DNA from: Marsupella aquatica
Lineage: Eukaryota > Marchantiophyta
NCBI GenBank assembly: GCA_973895155.1
Contig: OZ316896.1
Span: 23,126,001 to 23,190,000, forward strand
DNA: 64,000 nucleotides
Direction of reading: 5' to 3'
Under the pieces are notes generated by a model. It was not told the DNA's origin. It did no database searches and saw only the letters and a list, made by a program, of their open reading frames with translations. Positions 1-14,026 of the stretch are shown here, piece by piece (the stretch's first letter is position 1; each line of letters starts with the position of its first letter). The translations under genes and the position numbers were made by a program.

Positions 1-2
1 GA

Positions 3-2570
3 CAGTGTAGCAAGGGCTACCCGAGACCATTTTCAGTTGAAATAGTTTTTGGGGATGATGGGTATCCCATGTATCGACGTCGAGATGATGGACGCAATTT
101 CACAAAGGACAGAAGCGGGTTTGAGTTTGATAATAGGTGGGTTGTTCCTCACAGTCCATATTTGAGCATGAAATACAATGCTCATATTAACGTGGAGATA
201 TGTTGCTCTATCAAAGCCATTAAGTACTTATATAAGTACTGCTACAAAGGGCATGAAAAGCAACAGTGGAGGTAGAGCAGCGTGATGAAATAAAAGAGCA
301 TTTAGATGCTAGGTATGTTTCTGCTGCAGAAGGAGTATGGCGGATTAATCAGTTTGAAATGTCAGAGAGTAGTACTTCGGTGCAACGGCTACAAGTGCAT
401 TGTGAGGGGGAACAATTGATTATGTTTCATGAAGATTCTGAGATCATTGATGTGGTCCAACAAGAATCTCATAGGGATACAACTCTAACTGGGTGGTTCA
501 AAGCAAACGCTTTGCATGAACATGCAAGACAGATTCTGTATACAAACTTTCCTCATGACTTTGTATGGAATCCGACAATACGTGCATGGACTCCTCGAAG
601 AAGGGGGTTTAGCATTGGAAGGATGTATTTTGTGCCACCTGCTGCGGGGGAACGATACTACTTGCGAGCACTTCTACTTCATGTCAAAGGTGCAACATCA
701 TTCCTTGACCTTAGAACTTTTGAGGGCATTGTATACCCAACTTTTCAGGCAACGGCTCTTGCTCGGGGTTTGTACGAGAATGATGAAGAATGGGATAGAT
801 GTCTTCGAGAAGCGGCAGGTATGCAGACGGGTGCACAACTTCGACAACTATTTATCACAATCATGTTATTTGGAGGTGTTGCTAGACCGTGCGACCTATG
901 GACCCAACATGCATCCAATTTGAGCGATGATTGTTGCTATCGTCTGCGTTCAATGGGTTTTTTGGATCCCACTGAGGAGCAACAACAGAGCTTTGCCCTA
1001 TATTTGATCGACGAGGCTTTAAAAAGTATTGGTAAAACATTGTTGGCGTTTGGTCTTCTGGTTCCAAGTATGCAATTTTTTGAAGAACCGGAAAACAGGA
1101 ATCGCTTGATACGAGAGGAGACATGCTACCCGATTGATGCACTTCTTCAACAACTTGCAGAACAGGAGCCATTGTTAAACGACGGCCAAAGGGCAGCCTA
1201 CACTACAATACTTGCAGCGGTGAGGGCTCGAGATGGAGGAACATTTTTTGTTGATGGGCCAGGGGGGACGGGAAAAACATTTGTCGATAATATTCTATTG
1301 AGGAGAGTGCGTGCAGATGGGGAGGTGGCATTGGCTGTGGCTTCCTCAGGTATTGCAGGTCTTTTGTTAGATGGAGGGCGCACTGCCCATTCGCGATTCA
1401 AGCTTCCGTTGAAACCGATCTCAACGTCAACATGTGCTGTTCAAAAACAATCTGACCTTGGTGGGTTGTTACGGAGGGCGACTTTTATCTTATGGGATGA
1501 AGCACCCATGATCCATCGGCATGGAGTTGAGGCGTTGGATAGAACGCTACGTGACATACGAGATTGTGACCAAATTTTTGGAGGAGTTGTGGTTGTGTTT
1601 GCAGGAGATTTTTGACAAGTACTTCCTGTGAAGGCAAGGGCCAGTCGTCCGGAGATTGTGGAGTCGTGTTTGAAGAAATCTTACATCTGGAGTAGTATAC
1701 AAACGTACAAACTAACAGAGAATATGCGGGCAAGAGGAACATTGGCATCTCCTGAGTTTGGCAATCTTACATTTGCAGAGTGGCTTCTTGCATTGGGCGA
1801 TGACAAACTCCCAAAGGAGGGACCTTCAAATAACCTTATTAAATGTCCGGAGTCTATGGTGGTGGAGGGAGGACGTGTGGAATCTTTGATTAGTGCAATC
1901 TACCCATCTCTTTTGAACGTGGATGATAAGTTCTTAAGCGAGAGGACTATCCTAGCACCAACCAACGACGATGCGCTCAAAATCAACAATTGCATTCTAG
2001 AAGAACTTCATGGGGAGTCAAAGGAGTTTTTAAGCGTCGATCGTCCGGATCAACTAGAAGGGGAGAATTTTTATCCTACGGAGTTCTTGAACACGCTAAC
2101 ACCGAGTGGTTTACCACCTCACAAGCTGGTACTGAAGGTTGGATGCCCTATAATCTTGCTAAGGAATATAGATCACTCGCTTGGATTATGTAATGGCACA
2201 AGGCTCATTGTGAGATCCATGAATCATCGTGTCATTGAGGCACGAGTCCTTGCAGGAAAATATGCCGGAACTATAACGTTCATCCCACGCATTCCGTTAA
2301 CGTCTGATGAATCACTTCCTTTTATATTACGTAGGGTCCAATTTCCAATCCGAGTGGCATTTGCAATGACCATCAACAAGGCTCAAGGTCAAACTTTAGA
2401 ACATGTAGGGTTGCAACTTTCAAAACCTGTTTTTAGTCACGGCCAGTTGTATGTAGCAAATGTTCTCAAGAGCAACATCGCCTAGAAGTATTAAGGTTTT
2501 GCTTCCAGATTCTGAGGAGGGTCATGCAAGGTTGACCAAAAATGTTGTATATGATGAAGTTCTTTATTGA
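3..2570 (+). pseudogene. Helitron RepHel / Pif1-like helicase, broken and 5'-truncated
   Basis: The first 90 or so codons (bases 3-275) match the end of the Helitron helicase-like N domain (GYP-RPF, DDGYPMYRRR, KYLYKYCYKGH). A one-base frameshift near 257 moves reading into the frame that runs to 1615. That frame carries a Pif1-type helicase with Walker A GPGGTGKT near 1256-1279 and Walker B LWDEAP near 1491-1508. The GDF-QVLP motif is interrupted by TGA at 1613-1615, where a CGA arginine codon would fit. The frame continues through motifs ending in INKAQGQT and HGQLYVA. A second frameshift near 2468 separates YVA from SRATSPRSIKV, and the helicase ends at the stop at 2568-2570. The three lesions mark it as a pseudogene. 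Confidence 0.9.
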
Positions 2571-2699
2571 ACACGAATAAAGTTGGCATGCATATGGTAT
2601 CAATTATCTTCATGTATTTGCATTTAAGCATGTTATGTATTTCATCTTCATCATGTTTGCCATATCCCATGACATCTTTTTTCCAGACCTTGACCTTTG

Positions 2700-3232
2700 T
2701 GCCTCACTTAAACATCTTTTCTCTTATGGACATATTTTGCTCATCTCAATATCTTTTGCTCATCTCAACATCTTTTTATCACTCGACATCTTCTCATCAC
2801 CTCGACATCTTTTCATCACTTGAGTCTTTTGATCACCTTGACATCTTTTTACACCTCAACATCTTTTATCACCTCGACATCTTTTATCACTCGACATCTT
2901 TTTATCACTCGACATCCTTTTATCACCTCAACATATTTATATCACCTCGACATATTTATATCACTCGACATCTGTTTATCACTCGACATCCTTTTATCAC
3001 CTTGACATCCTTTTATCACCTCGACATATTTATATTACTCGACATCTTTTATCACTCGACATCTTTTTATCACTCGACATCCTTTTATCACCTCAACATA
3101 TTTATATCACCTCGACATATTTATATCACTCGACATCTGTTTATCACTCGACATCCTTTTATCACCTTGACATCCTTTTATCACCTCGACATATTTATAT
3201 TACTCGACATCTTTTTACCACTCGACATCTTT
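2700..3232. repeat. AT-rich minisatellite inside the Helitron with a 165-bp higher-order period
   Basis: Short units of about 17-21 bp built on ATCACTCGACATCTTTT are repeated without a break. They are also arranged in a higher-order pattern: the run of variant units starting at 2911 recurs at 3076, a 165-bp period. The array lies between the helicase stop and the 3' hairpin. The frames open through it are repeat artefacts. Confidence 0.9.
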
Positions 3233-3258
3233 CGTGCAACGCACGGGCATGGGGCTAG
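3231..3258 (+). other. Helitron 3' terminal hairpin and CTAG end
   Basis: CGTGC at 3233-3237 pairs with GCACG at 3241-3245 around an AAC loop. Two G.T wobble pairs extend the stem outward. A short spacer leads to CTAG at 3255-3258, followed by T. This is the usual Helitron termination structure. Confidence 0.88.
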
Positions 3259-5384
3259 TCTTCTCATATACGATGTCAGATCAGTATCATCTCTTATACT
3301 TTGTATTTTACTAATAAAATGAGCATATCATTTGACATACCTGGTCAATCAATCCAAGGGTACAAAAAAATCTTTGAAAGAATCTGACGGCTCGGGTTTG
3401 TTCCCTCCATTTCTGAATTTGTAAGCAGACGAAAGAGCTTTTTGGCGGCATTGCATATTATAGAAGTAGATACTCTGTCATGCAATTATGGGGAAAACAC
3501 AAATCCACTATAGGGGCTTGCCTAACAAAGCCCCTGACTTTGGAGTTCAAAGGCTCCCAAGGAAGCTTTGAATTAGATTCATTTCTGCAACACCAAGGAG
3601 GGTTTGGACTTAGTTTAAATTAGTGCCATCCTTCACAAACAATAATTTGTGTTATTTAGGGTGGAGAATGACCTGTTGATAGACAAGAAGACATTGGATG
3701 ATCATGAAGTAAGGCACGTGACAATTGCAATTTAGGTAAAAGGGACTAATCGGAAAGCTCTCACAATAGTATTGATTGTTACTTATGAGACATCCTACTG
3801 ATAGAGATATCATGAGTGGAAAAATACGGTTGAATATTTTCTGGGTTGAATATTGTTTGTCCAACAAATGCAATCCCATCACACACAAACATAGGAAAGA
3901 AGGTTCAATGTGAATTGAAACAAAAAAATTCAATGTCCACACTTATCACCATAGGAGAGGCAACACTAACTAAGGGAGCATTGCCAGCCCAGGCTTGAAG
4001 CTCCAACTTGCTTCTCCTTCCCAAGTTTGAAGTTGTTGAAGTTCGCTGCTGTTGAATTGCCATTCTTGCTGAAACTCATTGTTGCTTCTACCATCTTGTT
4101 TTGCTGCTAGGTTCTTTGTGTGCATTTGTACTGCTAGCTTTTTTGTGTGCATTTTTGCTGCAAAATGTTCTATAATCCTCAAGTACTTGCTACCACCATT
4201 GGTCTCGCACTTCTGTGCCGATAGGTAAGTGTCGACACCCTTTCTCGAGTACTCTACTCTAGTGTTTCCTTGTTATTGAGCCTGCAAGGATTTGTCCAGG
4301 AATTTCTGTCTACCGTTGTTAGAGCACTTCTACTTCAGCTTGATCGCTGCTAGTTCGCAAGCTGCTCAAGCTCGCTCACTGCTGCAGGTCTTGCCATTGT
4401 TGCAGAGCCCATAAACATCATTGTTGAAGCTTGATCCTGCTGAAGGTTGCGAGCTGCTCAAGCTCGCTCACTCTTGCAAGTGAAGCCTCTCATTGGTTTT
4501 GGCCTTGTGCTGTTGCTGCGACTTGTGCTACTGTTCAACCTATATTGTTCGAATCAGCCTAAATTGTTCAACCTATGCCGTGTGGGACTCTTGGGACCTC
4601 TTAATTTTATCCGTTTGCTATGGAGATCTTTGGGGCGCTACACCCATCCTTTGATTGGTTCCTACGTTCTTGTGCAGTTCGTCAAGTGGAGGCCTTCACT
4701 CCTGGTGTCTGTCATCATGACATTTTTTAGATAAATGGTGTCTATTGCGCTTCCGCGGGCACATGTGTTCACTATTCTTTGTAGGGGTGAGGCTGTTGGT
4801 CTTAGGGCCTATAGTAGGATTCCTTTGCTTGACCCTCCTATGTAGTTCACACCGGAGCTCTTCAGTTTGCGGATCCGTAAACTTTGCGATTTTGGTTTTT
4901 GGGTCCGCGGTAATTCTTTTGTTTCATTGCTTCCTGGCCTTCTGGTTGTCCCCCTTGATTGGGTCTTTTGCCTGAGGTTGAGCACCCTTTGTTTTTGACA
5001 CTCTGAAATATATCACTGGTTTAGAGGCCAGGTTACTAACTAGAATTTGTTTGGGGGTAGGGTAGGAAAACACAGTTAAAAAAATAGGGATGCCTTAGTG
5101 CATCCAACGAGAATCGCACTAATTAATTGTTCTTGTTGCTAATTAAACGAGATGTTAAGCGTGATTGTCGTAATGATACGTTCCTATCCGACGAGGTTAG
5201 GGTTCCATCTCATCTCATGCGACTCGAGTTTATATGTCGGACATTGAAACTGGACCTTCCTTTTCTCAGGTTTTCTCGTCGTCACCTTCCACCTTCCTTC
5301 TCGCGACCGGAATTGCGTGAGCTCACGCAATTGCACTTGGCCATCGATCTGCATGTAACCTTCGCGAATTGGATCATACTTGTG
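3259..5384. other. Intergenic; decayed repeats, no gene supported
   Basis: I see no convincing gene. A 21-bp direct repeat (GCTGCTCAAGCTCGCTCACT core) occurs near 4360 and 4452. A repeat-tail motif TTGATTGGGTCTTTTGC near 4954 recurs at 62755 and 62791. Bases from about 5130 probably belong to the RPS3 promoter and leader. Confidence 0.5.
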
Positions 5385-5485
5385 GTAAGTCCCCATTCCC
5401 AGCACCTCCTCACGCACAGAATGAACTCCGAAAAGCTCGTCAAAACCCTAGTTTGTCCTTCTCTCACCTCGACTGTTTCGCGCAG
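5385..5485 (+). other. Possible RPS3 5' UTR intron
   Basis: TG|GTAAGT at 5385 and a pyrimidine-containing CGCAG acceptor ending at 5485 frame a 101-bp candidate intron 44 bases before the RPS3 start codon. Leader introns are common in plant ribosomal protein genes. Transcript data would be needed to confirm it. Confidence 0.45.
5443..5450 (+). promoter_or_regulatory. Telo-box (AAACCCTA)
   Basis: AAACCCTA lies about 80 bases before the RPS3 ATG. Telo-boxes are characteristic of promoters and leaders of plant translation-machinery genes and bind telobox/Myb-type factors. Its position next to RPS3 fits that role, although it may lie inside the candidate leader intron. Confidence 0.6.
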
Positions 5486-5519
5486 GATGAAATTGTCGAC
5501 GTTCTGGTGGATTGAATAG

Positions 5520-7165
<1,646 letters not shown>

Positions 7166-10100
7166 AAATATGAGCGACAAGGATTTCCGATTCTAGTATC
7201 AAGTCATGGTTAATTATAACTCTTCAACTTGCAATTTATCGTTCTCTAGATTTTGATCCAGGCATCGGTATGTTCCCGAAGGTTATTTTTGACTGCCTGA
7301 TGCCCCCGAGTGAGTATGTCTCCTGCGCAACGCATAATTTACGTTGATTACTGACGATATTGTCGATATGCACGGAAGATGGCCAATACCTCGTGCCCGG
7401 GGTTTCTCTTTTTAGGCCCAGATGCGTTGCACTTGAGCGGCCTCACCTATTGTCATTCCACAGCTGTTCTCTTTAGGTTCCACAAAATTCTGCGAACACG
7501 TCCAGAGACCTGATAGTTGTGGAGATTGTCTCTTAATTTCATCTTGGGATGGTGCGCTATAGCCGTGGCAGCTAGGTTGGTATGTTTGGCCAGCGGTATT
7601 ATGTCTGCTGATTTCTCATCGGCCTTGCTGAGTTTCTCAGAGTCTTTCATCCTGCACCCTCGATTTGTACATTTCTGTGCATTTGCTTTGTAAGTGTGCG
7701 TTGGAACATGGTCTCAGGTCATCTCTAGGTTCATGACTGCTTAAGTCAAATTTGCGTAGGCATAACAGGAGCAGTTTCGAGGATTTCATTCAGCGGTCCC
7801 CTTAATGATGCATGAAATAGACAATTCTTTTATCGTAAAGCAATCTGCCTCCTGAGCACATAATTCTCGTCGGTGCTTAAACCATCCTTGGCAGAAATCT
7901 CCTAAAAGTCTCTTGTAGGAGAAACTGTTGTCCTAGCAGTAAAGTACTGCTACCAGTTTTATAGACCTTGTTTTGCTTAAAGAAAGTGAAAGCTTAAGTT
8001 TCATCTATTCCAAAGAAAGCAAAGGCCAACTCAATGCTCATTAACATAGTTGGCGGATATGATTGTTGGCCTCGTAGATTAGAGAGCGAAGGTGCTTACT
8101 ATAACTGTGATCTACTAGTGGAGTCTTGCCACACAGGAATTAGATGGCTGATATCTGGATCTGAATACTGTGAACTGATTCTGAACTGAGTCGGGTAGTC
8201 TAAAGAGCGGTAAAGACTAGAAACTTAGAATGAAGAAAAAATCATTGCGAGCCCTTCATTAAAAATAAACCTGGAGGATGATCAATATGAAAGAGACTTA
8301 CTTTCTGTGGTCATGGTTTGTCAACTGGGGCCCGGCCATGGCCATATATCCACCAGTACTAACATAATTACGTAGGAAGTCGAGGTGGATGTGTTATGTT
8401 TAACTCAATGTTGTAGCTTTTACTCTTTTCAGTGCCTGAAGAAAGAGGGTGTTTGTTGCATTACGATTGCTCAAGAATTCACTATATCTGTGTTGGTTTT
8501 ACGGCATTGTTTTTTGTCACCATCCTATGCAACTTACTGCTGAGCTTTACCTGGCATTTTAATTTACTAGTGAGTAGGCTGAGAGTCCTCCCCGAGGGCA
8601 GTGAGCGAGAGGGGGAAGAACCTGGGGGAAGAACCTGAGACCTCCGAGTGCCCTGGGTTCACAAGCATATGAGCCATGGGGAGCCATCTTGGATGAGTTT
8701 GTGAGGTCCTTAGTTTTCCAGTCCTTCAACTCCACAGATGGCAGTAACATATTGACTGAGAGGAACCCTACTTGTCAGGTAGGGCTTATGACATACAAAC
8801 TGGAAACCCAATGGCAAGGGCTCGAAACTTTTAGTCTTTGAGTTGTGTCCTTTAAGATCAGAATAAAACAGACAACATAGTCCTTTAAAATCAGAATAAA
8901 ATAGACAACACGGTCAAACAAAACAATACAACCAAAAATTAGAAGAGAAGGAACGAAACAATACCAAAAAAAAAAGATAAGAGAAGGATTTCGTGCACTT
9001 CACAAGTCACAGGACAAGGAGAATATAAATGGTGCAATTCAGGTAGTGGTAAGGGCCCCTATTTTTTAGGACAGTGGAGATGCTTTTTTTTAGGAAGTCC
9101 CTAAATCCCGACTACAGTTTACTCTGATTCTTCACCTGAAAGTTGGGTATGAAAATGGATAACCTGGGGCTAGCAGGAGGACCAAAATCTCATAACCATC
9201 CATAGAAATGATACAAATAAAAACAGACAAGAGATTGGGGGACTTATGAGGTGACAAGTTGTCGTCCATTGGAAAACCTGTAGTCTGGGCACACGACAGC
9301 CTTCCGCTCAATAGGAAAGCTGGTGATAAGCTGGACACCAGGTGCATGCTAAAGTTACGAGCATCTAGACTACACGAAGACAAATGGATGATCGATAATG
9401 TCAAAGGGCAATGTTTAATTGACACTCAGTTCAACGAGCTCTTGGGATACGATGCCATGCTGCGAAATTGATTCGAGGTGAAACTGTAGTCAAGTTTACT
9501 GGTGACAATGATTGTTGATTGCTTCAAAATCTTTCCAAAAGAATTTAATCAGTGTTATGAATTCAGAGTTTTGAACTAATCCTCCAAATTTGATGATTGC
9601 GGACATAAATCATCCGTCGACTAGCTATGCTCATGAAACAATAGTTATCTCGATTGTAGCGATGATCAGGGTATGTAGAATCGGATCTGGTTCGCTTGAT
9701 ATGTCGTAACTGAGCAAGTGTAGAAGACGACGCTCTACCTAGCGACTGATGGAGAAAGATGATACGTATCGCGTCTACAGCAGCGTCGTCATCCACATGA
9801 TTGTGATCGGGAGACTAGTGATTCATGCTTGAATATTAATTTATAGTGGTTTTCATCTTTACTAACCACATATGTCCATCAGTCAAAGCTGCAACGCATG
9901 ACTGTCGAAGTGAGTTTCAAAATCAGCTAGCAAATCGAAATCTGGAAGCCCACTCTCTGAACTTGACGATCTAACATCCAAGAGGATGGTACCTGAAGGG
10001 GTACCAGAAGAGACAGACCGAGACTGCGTTGCGTAAATCGATTCATAAATGAATCAATTCATAAAACATAATAAGAATTGTGTACCGCGCATTATACGGT

Positions 10101-12760
10101 GGTCAATTCAACAAACCAGTGCGTCAGCAGTCGCTCGAACGGTCGTTCACCGCCAACCTGTTGTACGTGTACAGGACCTAGGTGCTTGCCCAGTACGGCT
10201 ACGATCAGGGTTTCATCGATCGTTCATTCAGTCTTCATGGATCGACCCACATCTGGACCTGCCAATTCCTTTCCCAAATCAATTGGGTCCGCATTGTGTC
10301 TCCAAGTCAATTCCCTTCGGACAGAAATAGAAAACATCTACAGTCTCATCCACTAAATTAATAAAGGAACGTTTAATCATGTACATCAGGAATTGCCTTG
10401 TCATGTTTCGATTCCTGGTTAGGATACAGCAACAGGCACTGCTGTGGCACGGTATTGTCCCGGTCTAATTACAATCCTTGAGTCCTTCGTACGGTAGTTG
10501 GATACGGTCTGGTACAATTCTGTCGAATGGGTGCAGATCGCGGGATAATGTGTAGTTTACCAACAGAGCTTGAGACAATGATTTAACAGACCTCCTGGCA
10601 AACAACAGTATGTCTCTAACATCTACTTAGCATTGTGACCCGCATGTAACTGTTATTTCAACTTTCAAGGCATAAGTTGAAAGTTGTCGAATACACCCCG
10701 ACTACATAGTATTCTTCCACTGTGTACCAATTGGAGCAGCTTTTTGTTGTTGATCTGCTCAGTCCAATACAGACTCCCCAATGCAGTACTGTGCCTAAGC
10801 AACCCTAGCAGTCTGTTCACTTCTGAATTCTGGAATTCCAGCAATTGACATTTGAGTGCTCACGACCAGACGGGGCTTGGGGGTTAGCGCTTTCAAACTG
10901 CTAGCCAAGCCCAATCTAGTACGTTGCCTCCGCTTCCATCGACCTGACCGGGGACATGACAGACAGAATAATAGCTGCGAGAATTGAAAACATACCTTTG
11001 TCCTTAACTTTGAGTTTTGTTAAGACCCCGGTTAAGACACAAGCAAAATGTGTGATATAGATAGTACTATTGAGACTCAAGTGTCTCAACCTATTGCGGA
11101 CTCAGTGAGCACATCGTACTATTGCAAGTCAGTGCAGGCTGTACGTACTTCAATCAAAACAGATAACATTGAATGCATAAGTTGAGTAACGTGGCGGTTC
11201 ATATGTGGAGAATACAGTTTGTGACGTTTCACTGTTTGCAAAGATTTCACTGCTGTAGACTGCTTATGATTCAACCCGATTCCAGTTGCTAAAGACGACA
11301 TACGCAAAGCTTGGCATCCAAACGCATTGATCAATGAAAGAAATGGATTGCAACAGTGAGAGATTTCAATGAAATGAGAACTTTTCAAAGAGAGCAAATG
11401 GTTTCTGAAGCTGTAGCCCCGGCTGTAGCTACTCAATTCATTCCGATCCCTGACGCTAGATCAATTCAGTTAAATTTTATATTATTACCGGGGAGAGAAA
11501 TTCAATCCAATCTTATTTGTGACCCTGGCGCGCCGTAATATAGTTAATGTAATGAAACTAGGGAAATGAATAAATTGATTTTACAAATCCAATGAGGTTT
11601 TTTTGAGAAAAGGGGAAGACAATTCAGTACTTTTAACAAAGCTTAGCTCAGACAACCCTTTTCTTTGATTCTAATGTTCATTGACCAGTAAGAATTCAAA
11701 AGGATAAGAAATTAAACCTTGACACGTTAAACTATTGTAGTGCAATTTCTTCAAGAAATATTCAACTGCGTGATTGTTCTCCACTGGTAATTGAATGATT
11801 GACTTCAAATCAGTTTTGCTTTAGTTGTGATTCTTAATTCTTAAAAAGCCTACATAAGTGCAGTGCAGCTTCCAAACAATGGACCGTCTTGCACCCAGCT
11901 GCTGGGCTATGCATGCCTAATACAAGTATTGGAAGTAATAGGAATCAAATACGAATTTGCAGCATGAGCGAATGAATTAGAAAAGGACAATCAGTAGAAC
12001 TTACACTTACATTGAGAATGTATTCCAAATATAATATGCCAATACATCACAATTAGGATATCCAATTTGACCGCGATCCAGTTTGAGTGGATCCACCAGA
12101 ACGTGATGGAATTCAAGATGTGACGTGCTCATGATAGTAAGGACTCAAGTGGAAAATGACTGCTCTTAAAGAGTGATCACATTTATTTGGTTGTTGCTAA
12201 GGGCTATAGTAAGTCTTTACAAGGGAAGTAAAGAAGAACTAAAACAGAATTCAATGTACCCACGATACTCCATGAACAATTAATTTCCTTGCTCTGAACT
12301 TAGCCTTCAGTTGGATTTATTATTTTAACACTATATATGGTCATCTCTTTCGAGGTAAACAGACTCGATCAATTAGACATAAATGAAAGGTTGACTTTCA
12401 TAGACATAGAAATTGCAGTTATGTTTCAATCACCAGAAGCAACAGTGAGTCCGTACTTTGTAGCCCTTTTAAGTGGTTGGGTTAACAATGTTCAATGAAA
12501 ACTAAGGAGGTAATTTCTCCTCACGATGGTGGGGCACCTCAGTCCGCTCCGCATTGAAAGCATATTTGCAAAGCCATTACTCCATGGCTTACAGTGACTA
12601 CCATGACTAAGAATTCTCCAGGTTGTTTAAGTCGAACCAGACTCTCAGATGGGAAAGGTCAATTATATCAATCCTTCATGTATGTCTAAGAGTTGAAATT
12701 TGCTGAGCAGCAGGTCTGACTTGTGGAGAGGTAGTGTAGCTATGGATTCATTTCTGTAAA
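7166..12760. other. Intergenic between RPS3 and the protamine-like gene
   Basis: The RPS3 3' UTR occupies the first few hundred bases. Beyond that I see no gene with recognisable protein similarity or consistent exons. The only clear structure is a 33-bp direct duplication at 8848-8913. Open frames such as 9259-9471 are short and unremarkable. Confidence 0.55.
8848..8913. repeat. 33-bp tandem duplication
   Basis: The unit TCCTTTAAGATCAGAATAAA... at 8848-8880 repeats with a few substitutions at 8881-8913. Confidence 0.85.
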
Positions 12761-12853
12761 GTGAGAGCAAAGAATCATGTCCTATGGAGCTGTGCTTTTG
12801 TAATGTGGATGATTCTTCGAATCATAAAATGGTCTTCAAACACAAGCATGTTG

Positions 12854-14026
12854 TTACAAGTCGAAGTCATCAAGGTTAGCAACGAGATCTGGTCCTGGAG
12901 AATTGCGCACGCTTGCGCGTGCACTTCCTGGGCGGCTGCGAGTGGTAGGGGTCTCATGAGGATCAAATCCAGGCCGTTCTGGTGAGTGACTTTGTGATGG
13001 AAGCCGTGAAGGAAGCCGTGATGATGCTCGCGATGGCACCATGGAAGGATTCAGGGATGCATTCTTGGAGACATTCCTTGAAGGATTCCTTGAATTTGAG
13101 TTGCTTAAGCCAACAGGGAAGCCAACAAGAATTGATGGACCTGAAATATCATTCGCAGCTGCAAGAGACATTTTGGCAACACCCCGTCGACGCCTCTTTG
13201 CTGGTGGCGACTTGTTGCGTTTGCCCACTGTTTTCTTTAGTTTCATTTGATGAGCTTGTTGTATACTTCTAGACTTACCCCTTCCTTTTCTTCCTCTTCT
13301 TCTCCTCCGTCGCCTCCTTCTACCTTTCCTTCCACGACGATGATGTCTTGAATGTTTCCTGCCTCGTCGTCTCCTCCTTCTACGCCTCCTCCTCCTTCGT
13401 CGACCTTTCTTTTTGTGTTTTGACCTCCTCCTCCTCCGTCTCCTCCTCCTCCTCCCTTTCCTCCTCCGTCTCCTTCTCCTCTTATGTCTCCTTCCCCTAC
13501 TTCTGCTCCTACTGCCGCTCCTACTTCGACGACGTCTACCTCGCCGAAGCGAATAACCCTTTGAGTCCTTCACGAGCTTTCCTTCTTTCACAAGTTTCTT
13601 CATGACGGTGTTGAACCTTTTGGTGTTAAGTGCTCCGGTAAGAGTGAAGCCATATCTTTCTTTGATTTCCCTTTTTATGGTGCCCACCGGACAACCATCC
13701 CTCTTCTTCAACTTGGCAATAGTAGTTTGCACAAGCCTTGTAAGTCCATCATTACTCTTTATATTATGGTAGTGGGAACTATGGGACCCCCTTTTCAATG
13801 GTGGATCCAATGAGAAATCAGTCGTTCCTCCACTCATAGAACTACCACGACTGCTTGGTCGACTGCTTTGTCGACTACTTTGTCCACTGCTGCTTTGTCC
13901 ACTGCTTTGTCTGGATTGACTAGTACCATGAGATCTGCTTGATCCCATAGACGCATCAGAGCAACTGGAGTATCCACTCCTTGTCGACCCCGCGCTAGAC
14001 ACACTTGGGCTTCTCTTTCGAACCAT
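12854..14026 (-). CDS. Linker-histone H1-derived, arginine-rich protamine-like protein
   Basis: A single uninterrupted 390-residue frame has four zones. Residues 1-70 are Ser/Arg/Gln-rich (repeated SSGQ, SRQSS). Residues about 88-163 form a linker-histone globular (H15) winged helix: LVQTTIAKLKKRDGCPVG, IKERYGF, FNTVMKKLVKEGKLVK, KGYSL. Residues 161-253 are extremely arginine-rich, with runs of up to 13 Arg broken by Gly, Lys, Ser and His. Residues 300-390 hold SR/NPS repeats (PSRASSRLPSRLPS) and an acidic end, NLDDFDL. Male-germ-line H1 proteins with Arg-rich tails are known in liverworts, where cleavage yields sperm protamines. I infer a sperm chromatin-compaction role. A somatic H1 variant is less likely because of the Arg rather than Lys bias. 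The ATG is the first in frame. Confidence 0.82.
   Translation of the reverse strand: MVRKRSPSVSSAGSTRSGYSSCSDASMGSSRSHGTSQSRQSSGQSSSGQSSRQSSRPSSRGSSMSGGTTDFSLDPPLKRGSHSSHYHNIKSNDGLTRLVQTTIAKLKKRDGCPVGTIKREIKERYGFTLTGALNTKRFNTVMKKLVKEGKLVKDSKGYSLRRGRRRRSRSGSRSRSRGRRHKRRRRRRRKGRRRRRRRRRRSKHKKKGRRRRRRRRRRRRRGRKHSRHHRRGRKGRRRRRRRRRGRKGRGKSRSIQQAHQMKLKKTVGKRNKSPPAKRRRRGVAKMSLAAANDISGPSILVGFPVGLSNSNSRNPSRNVSKNASLNPSMVPSRASSRLPSRLPSQSHSPERPGFDPHETPTTRSRPGSARASVRNSPGPDLVANLDDFDL

Larger units (their letters stand above)
1..3258 (+). mobile_element. Helitron, 3' portion (5' end outside window)
   Basis: The segment encodes a degraded RepHel protein, followed by an AT-rich minisatellite and a typical plant Helitron 3' terminus: a GC hairpin at 3231-3247 and CTAG at 3255-3258. 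The next base is T at 3259, as expected for insertion between A and T. Helitrons move by rolling-circle replication and leave no target duplication. The 5' TC end and most of the Rep domain lie before base 1. The coding frame is broken three times, so this copy is not autonomous. Confidence 0.9.

Noticed and set aside
2567-3322. 251-codon frame rich in FYHSTSFYH
   Set aside because: It is translation of the Helitron minisatellite, not a gene.
13348-13605. Plus-strand Ser/Phe-rich frame
   Set aside because: It is the antisense shadow of the polyarginine codons of the protamine-like gene.
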